Below, in pieces: positions 59,600-64,000 of a DNA stretch of 64,000 nt. Location of the stretch: positions 496,001-560,000 of the forward strand of contig MBPM02000034.1 of NCBI GenBank assembly GCA_001695595.3. The letters are read 5' to 3'. Source of the stretch: Plasmopara viticola (taxonomy: Eukaryota > Oomycota > Peronosporomycetes > Peronosporales > Peronosporaceae). Numbering within the stretch: the stretch's first letter is position 1; each line of letters begins with the position of its first letter. A program made the translations under genes and the position numbers. The notes under the pieces are model-generated. The model had not been told where the DNA came from. It did no database searches and saw only the letters and a program-made list of their open reading frames with translations.

Positions 59600-60615
59600 T
59601 CTCTTTCGTTCTAAATATGGCTGAAAAAAAGCTTAAAACGTCAGTTTAGGTAGCCATAAAAGTTAGAAAAAAAAAGCTTTACTCACAAATGATTTTGTTA
59701 GCAGAGGAAAATATCTCGAATTTTTATTATCATTACTGAATGCCAGATACAAACAATGGTGGACATCCGAAATGATAAAATTGATGGAGTCGTGTTCAAA
59801 TAATATGTCGGACAAGACAAATTACGTGTCTTTCATAATTAGTGTGCATTATGTTAATATTTTGACACTTGTTGAAAATTCAATCTTTTTCTTACAGAGT
59901 TTTAGGTATTTATATATCACTCGTTTAATCGGATTCTACCGGTTCATGGTGTTCGATATCATCAACATAACCAGTATCATCGGTATCGGATAGATACGTA
60001 TATCCAAGCTTCTTGTGTTTAATAAAAAAATTCTTACGTCAATCACCCATATGGGTAGTCAAAAACCCAACGTTGTGTTGCACCATTTGATTGGCTGAAT
60101 TACTAATAAAGAGAATGTCCTGCAGAAAGCAATCGGAAACATGGTGACGCTGGTGTGCGCGCTCGTTTGTGAAAAAAAAATTGTTCCCTGTGGACATCGA
60201 GGTGAATCAGTTGGTCGGCCACTTGAAGAAGGTCATCGCGGACGATCAGAAGTATGCCTTCGCAGCGAGCAAGCCGGAGCTGTTCCTCGCCAGGAAGGGC
60301 GACAACACGTGGTTGAATCGAGATGGCGCGGAGGCTTTGACGCTCGATGATCATGGACGCCTAGAAGGCTTTACGCACATGAACCCGTTGTTGTGGATCA
60401 AGAATTCGAAGAACTTTGGAGACAACTTTGAGCCAAATGAAGGGGAAATTTACGTGTTGGTGGTAGTTCCATCGCATGACGTCGGTGGTAAGCGTGTTCA
60501 AGTAGATGAAAACTTTGCCGACGAAGCATTTCTCGTGCAAAGGAAAAAATGAAGACTGAGCGAGGACGAAACTGACCAATTTTACAAGGTATTTTAACAT
60601 GGCTGGGTTTCCACC
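59600..60615 (+). repeat. segmental duplication, copy 2 (decayed ORF + CRN relic)
   Basis: Counterpart of 50520-51950. It lacks the SINE-like insertion; the empty target reads CTTCTTGTGTTT at 60009-60020. The ORF that is open in copy 1 is broken here. Confidence 0.8.
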
Positions 60616-61789
60616 GTTGGCACATCCGATGGAAGAGTACACGAAGATCGTGGAACGAGATGCATACACTTTGATATTTGCAGAGCTAATGCGCAATGTC
60701 AGGTTGTGCTTTAAAGCCAAAGCAGGCTCCCATATGGTTGTTACGGTAAATCCAGGCACAGGGAAGAGCCGCTTCTTTCTCAATTGCATCTTTAACTTTT
60801 ATTGGGACAATAAAAGGAAGTCAAGCAGCTGAGGACACGTTTTGTACATACGACGTTGGAAGCAACGAGTTTGTTGAGTGGAACTCAAAAGAAATATCCT
60901 TGTTACGTCAACAGCGCCGTGTTCTTCGGCTCATCGAAGTACATTCATTGCAGATTACTGGCTGGAAAGGAGGATCCATTTCATTTGCCTCTTCGGGTCT
61001 TATTGGTATGCAGAATTATGCTAAGGCCGACTCGAATACGTATTTTGTTGCCAGTGTGGAGTTTGGAAGAGCTTTAAGATTACAACCTACTGCTTGATGA
61101 TGAATTTAAAGTAATCATCGTTATTATTGGTTTGATGATCGCTCGATACGACAAGTTCGGTGATATTTCAAGATTCATCTTCAATGTTACAGAGCGATAA
61201 AGCATAGTATATCTGAAGAACGCAATCGCTTCATTCAGTGCGTTGGATATCATTTTGTACGCCAAGAATAATCTTCCAGTGAGAGATGGAAACTACAGTT
61301 ACCGCGTCCTTGCGATGGTACCGTGCGAAAGAGATTTTCGCGCGGACTTTTATCTGGAGTTTTTGTTCAACTATATTGCCGAAGAAGTTATTGCCAAAGT
61401 GAATGTAGACAGTCTACAACGAGTGTCGGAATTCGCAATTGCATACGCCAATGATGACTCAGGAAGTACATCCGTCGTTCGAGGCAAGATATACGAGATG
61501 CTTCGCCACAGATGGTTCAATCTACTCAAACAATAAGCGTACAGCTCCGTTCGCTATGATTGAGAAGCGTGCAAAGTTGATCGTTTCGGAAAACATGCCA
61601 TTTGTACGGTTCCCCAGTCTCGATGAGATTCGTGCACTACCTCGATGTTTGACGTACTACCGGCCGACATCAAGAACATTCAGTGAATGGTATTGGTATC
61701 TTCACGTATTAGCTCTACTTTGGTTTCGTGATTCCAAGCGACTTAGCGCTCCACTATCGAAAGCAAACGATCAGAACCAAGACCAATGA
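60141..61789 (+). pseudogene. Crinkler (CRN) effector relic with P-loop NTPase body
   Basis: The ATG at 60141 starts MVTLVCALV. A run of nine A near 60172 marks a frameshift, after which an open frame (60169-60552) carries the LFLAK-type motif ELFLARKGD (about 60268), a DWL-like region and YVLVVVPSHDVGGKR (60460). It stops at 60550. A new frame from 60599 shows a P-loop NPGTGKSR (about 60750). Later pieces at 61243-61536 and 61439-61789 include LTYYRPTSRTF. This order (CRN head, P-loop NTPase, later YYRP element) fits the known class of CRN proteins built on NTPase-nuclease bodies related to transposon hot-spot proteins. At least four breaks; not functional. Confidence 0.85.
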
Positions 61790-62509
61790 AAGTCAGCAGA
61801 GACCAGGAATGTTGGCCATTGTGAAGCCGCATGTTGTTGCATAAGACGTGTTTGTTGGATTCAAAAGGGTGTGCCTTATATATCATCACTGTCTAAATTA
61901 TACTCACTACTGAGTGTTGTTGAGTTCACTTCACTATCGCCATTGGTTCTGGAATCTCCTAATATTGGCACCCGCTCCTTTTTCTCGATTGTCAATTTGT
62001 CCATCCTGATTCTTTCACGCTCTTATTCAATGGCCAAAGCCTTCTCTCGCACAAACTGATGCGTTTCTTCAAGAATGCCGTATTCGCGACACAAATTGAG
62101 AACTTAAGTTTCTTGAGCAAAGATGAACCTCCATTCACTCTCATTGTCGAGAACTTTGCATGATTGTGGGACATCTCATCGACTTTTTTTGCTCCCGCCG
62201 CACCCACTGACAGCGCATAAAACTCGATCAATTCCGTCTGACGTCTGGTAGATAGTGATGCGTGGTAGCTTCTCAAAAAGTTTCAACTGAATTGACTTTT
62301 TGGACTGGATATTTGGCCTCTGCTCTTGCTGCCATAGTGCCATACCTGGGGATGAGACTACCATGCCTGGATATGGCATACTCATGTATGGACAAGGGAT
62401 TAGTGTCAAGCAATGAAAAAAAATGGCAAAGAGATACCACACTTCTTTTTCTTACGTAACCTTATGGAGAATTTCAATCTAAACTTTAAAATCAAGACGT
62501 TAAAGGAAG
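61790..62509. other. no confidently identified gene
   Basis: Minus-strand frames at 62442-62176 and 62276-61992 look protein-like (KLPRITIYQTSDG; then FLKKRISLCERRLWPL in another phase) and may be parts of one frameshifted product. I cannot assign a family. Confidence 0.4.
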
Positions 62510-63305
62510 GTGCTTGGGGGCGCTAACCCAGCAATCGTACGAAGCCAAAGAAATAGATCTGATGAAGTTAAATTGCAAGGCAGTTTAATGGCTGGCTGAC
62601 TTTGACTATGGGAAATGGTCCATTGCCCATAGTCCATGCTCACGATATGGAAGGCTTACTCCCAATAACGTCGAATCGTGAAGAACGCGCCGAAAAACAT
62701 CCGTAAAATGCCGATCTTGGATTGTATGATGGCAATTGAATGCTATGTCGGTACGAATGGACTCAAAATTGCTGGACAGACCAAACAATGGGGTGTGGTT
62801 AAGTCTTATGCTGCCAGTTGCATCACTTCTACGTGAAAAACGTAAAGGAATCAATCAAGTAATGTAAGTTCAACTTCATCGTTTGTTGTGTCGGTTCGAA
62901 TTGGCACAAACGAGCCAATGGAGTATGCTGTTGAGGTAAACAGTACCAGTGGTACCTGTGCATGCGGTTATGTGAAGGATATGAATGCTGCATGTCGACA
63001 CCTCATAGCAGCTCTCAAGTTTTCAAATCAGCTGTCACGTACAGAATTGTTGTTTAGGGATACGTGGTCAATCAAAGCGTATCTACTTGCTTACGATGAA
63101 GCTCTCGAAGTGAAGCCAACTGTGACAAAAAGTAAACTGGTCTCGAGGAAGCATCTTTCACCATATCCGTCCAAAAAAAGGTCGGTACAAAAAGAAGCGA
63201 ATCGAATCACAGCATGCTACATTAGCAGTTGACGCACCAAAAAGTATATATCGATGCGTCAGCTGTGGTCAAGTGGGACATAACGAGCGTCGATGCACCA
63301 AGTAA
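62510..63305 (+). pseudogene. Mutator-like (MULE) transposase C-terminal relic with SWIM and zinc knuckle
   Basis: Plus-strand pieces: FDYGKWSIAHSPCSRYGRL and TPNNVES (62605-62670), matching the W--(A)---RYG--TSN--ES segment of MULE transposases. A SWIM finger GTCACGYVKDMNAACRHL (CxC...CxH) follows near 62950-63005, and a CCHC knuckle YRCVSCGQVGHNERRC ends at TAA near 63303. Frameshifts separate the three parts. The catalytic core is absent on this strand. Confidence 0.75.
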
Positions 63306-63593
63306 TGCGCAGCATAAAGGTATATTTTCTTTTGAAAGTTAATATTTTTATATACTTTTTTTTCAGTAGTTTTTTTACTTTGAAGGTGGATTTTTATTTT
63401 AGTGTGATTGAAGGTTATAGTTTTTACAATAAACTAAATATTTTTTACACTTAACATTTTTCATCAAATTAATTGAATTAGTTTTCTGTCTGAAACAGCC
63501 ATTATTCTCATCATTGGATTATGTATCCTGGGTACGCTTCCCTCCTAAACTCAGACTTCCACGATCGGATACTACGAAGGCTGGAAATACAGG
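63306..63593. other. AT-rich spacer between two MULE relics
   Basis: Very AT-rich with long T runs (63350-63400). No gene; it may include the ends of one or both elements. Confidence 0.5.
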
Positions 63594-64000
63594 TTAATGC
63601 TGGAACAGGAACTTGATGGAACACGCCCAATTTGCTTTAGTCTCACTGCTGACGAATGTGACTACAACAATCTGAATCTCATTGTTCCCATTTTTGAAAG
63701 CGCCACCAACAGCACATCTCCAACTTTCTTTGAAAAAAGTGCCATTCAATGCCATACCACGTAATGCATATGGAGCAAACGCATGAAATTCTTGCATATA
63801 ACCAATTACTGCTCGCAGGAACACTTTTTCTTTAACTCAATAGATACCGCATGCCCGCGTTTCTCAAGTGCTTCGCAGTACGACAAAATTAATTAAAATC
63901 GATTCAAATCGTCACCATAAACTTTTCCATAAGCCTTTTGCAAGCGTTCACACAGTTGTCGTACGTCACAACTATCCCCATGCCTTTTAAATGATCACGA
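63594..64000 (-). pseudogene. MULE transposase core relic, running off the window
   Basis: Minus strand from the window edge: SYCEALEKRGHAV (about 63890), then in another phase RAVIGYMQEFHAFAPYALRG and MALNGTFFKESWRC (63760-63700), GAFKNGNNEIQIVVVTFV and SSETKANW (63680-63620). This follows the MULE core VI-(L)DGTF-KG-Y...DGNN-I-P-A...V-(S)E---SW, but the first catalytic Asp is replaced by Asn (LNGTF). Its orientation is opposite to the C-terminal relic at 62510-63305. Confidence 0.75.

Overview
The window looks like nuclear DNA of a plant-pathogenic oomycete (Phytophthora or downy-mildew type). Grounds: two Crinkler (CRN) effector relics with LFLAK-type and HVLVVVP-type motifs, a very long tandem-PAS protein, an ankyrin-bearing acyl-CoA-binding protein gene with short introns, and a repeat-rich, gene-poor background full of Ty1/copia, Ty3/gypsy, SINE-like and MULE remains. 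No gene name or species could be checked by search; family calls rest on motifs I can read.

Layout. 1-7915 (minus): one uninterrupted 2,638-codon frame, open at the window edge, with a short N-terminus followed by 22 PAS units, most exactly 360 bp long. 7916-9833: intergenic with a strong hairpin. 9834-14179: a complete but dead copia element with 147-bp LTRs, a 5-bp target duplication and an internal-Met-tRNA-type primer site. 14.2-24.2 kb: mostly dark DNA with a SINE-like insertion, a decayed minus-strand gypsy pol and a terminal-inverted-repeat element lying in it. 24198-29847: a minus-strand chromodomain gypsy element with both LTRs. 31245-32228 (minus): an intact secreted alpha/beta hydrolase. 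35.3-37.35 kb: a plus-strand gypsy relic, and perhaps another at 41.8-42.75 kb.

43.4-50.75 kb is the most unusual part: a broken copy of a Polinton-like virus (PLV). It still shows a penton/minor capsid protein, an FtsK/A32-type packaging ATPase, a phage-style fibre ending in an intramolecular chaperone (peptidase S74-like) domain, a double-jelly-roll-type major capsid protein and an adenain-like cysteine protease. Every gene is broken by stops or frameshifts. The last viral-side ORF and the CRN relic beside it are duplicated about 9 kb downstream; one copy carries a SINE-like insertion and the other shows the empty site.

54.5-58.8 kb is a compact island of ordinary genes: a two-helix membrane protein with a cold-shock-like C-terminal region, a convergent membrane-anchored ACBD6-like gene with seven inferred introns, and, divergent from it, a homocysteine S-methyltransferase pseudogene. 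59.6-61.8 kb holds the second CRN relic with a P-loop NTPase body. 62.5-64 kb holds two Mutator-like transposase relics in opposite orientations.

The three intact genes (hydrolase, membrane protein, ACBD6-like) and the open PAS gene are the likely functional content. The rest records repeated invasion by LTR elements, SINEs, MULEs and an integrating DNA virus next to effector genes.
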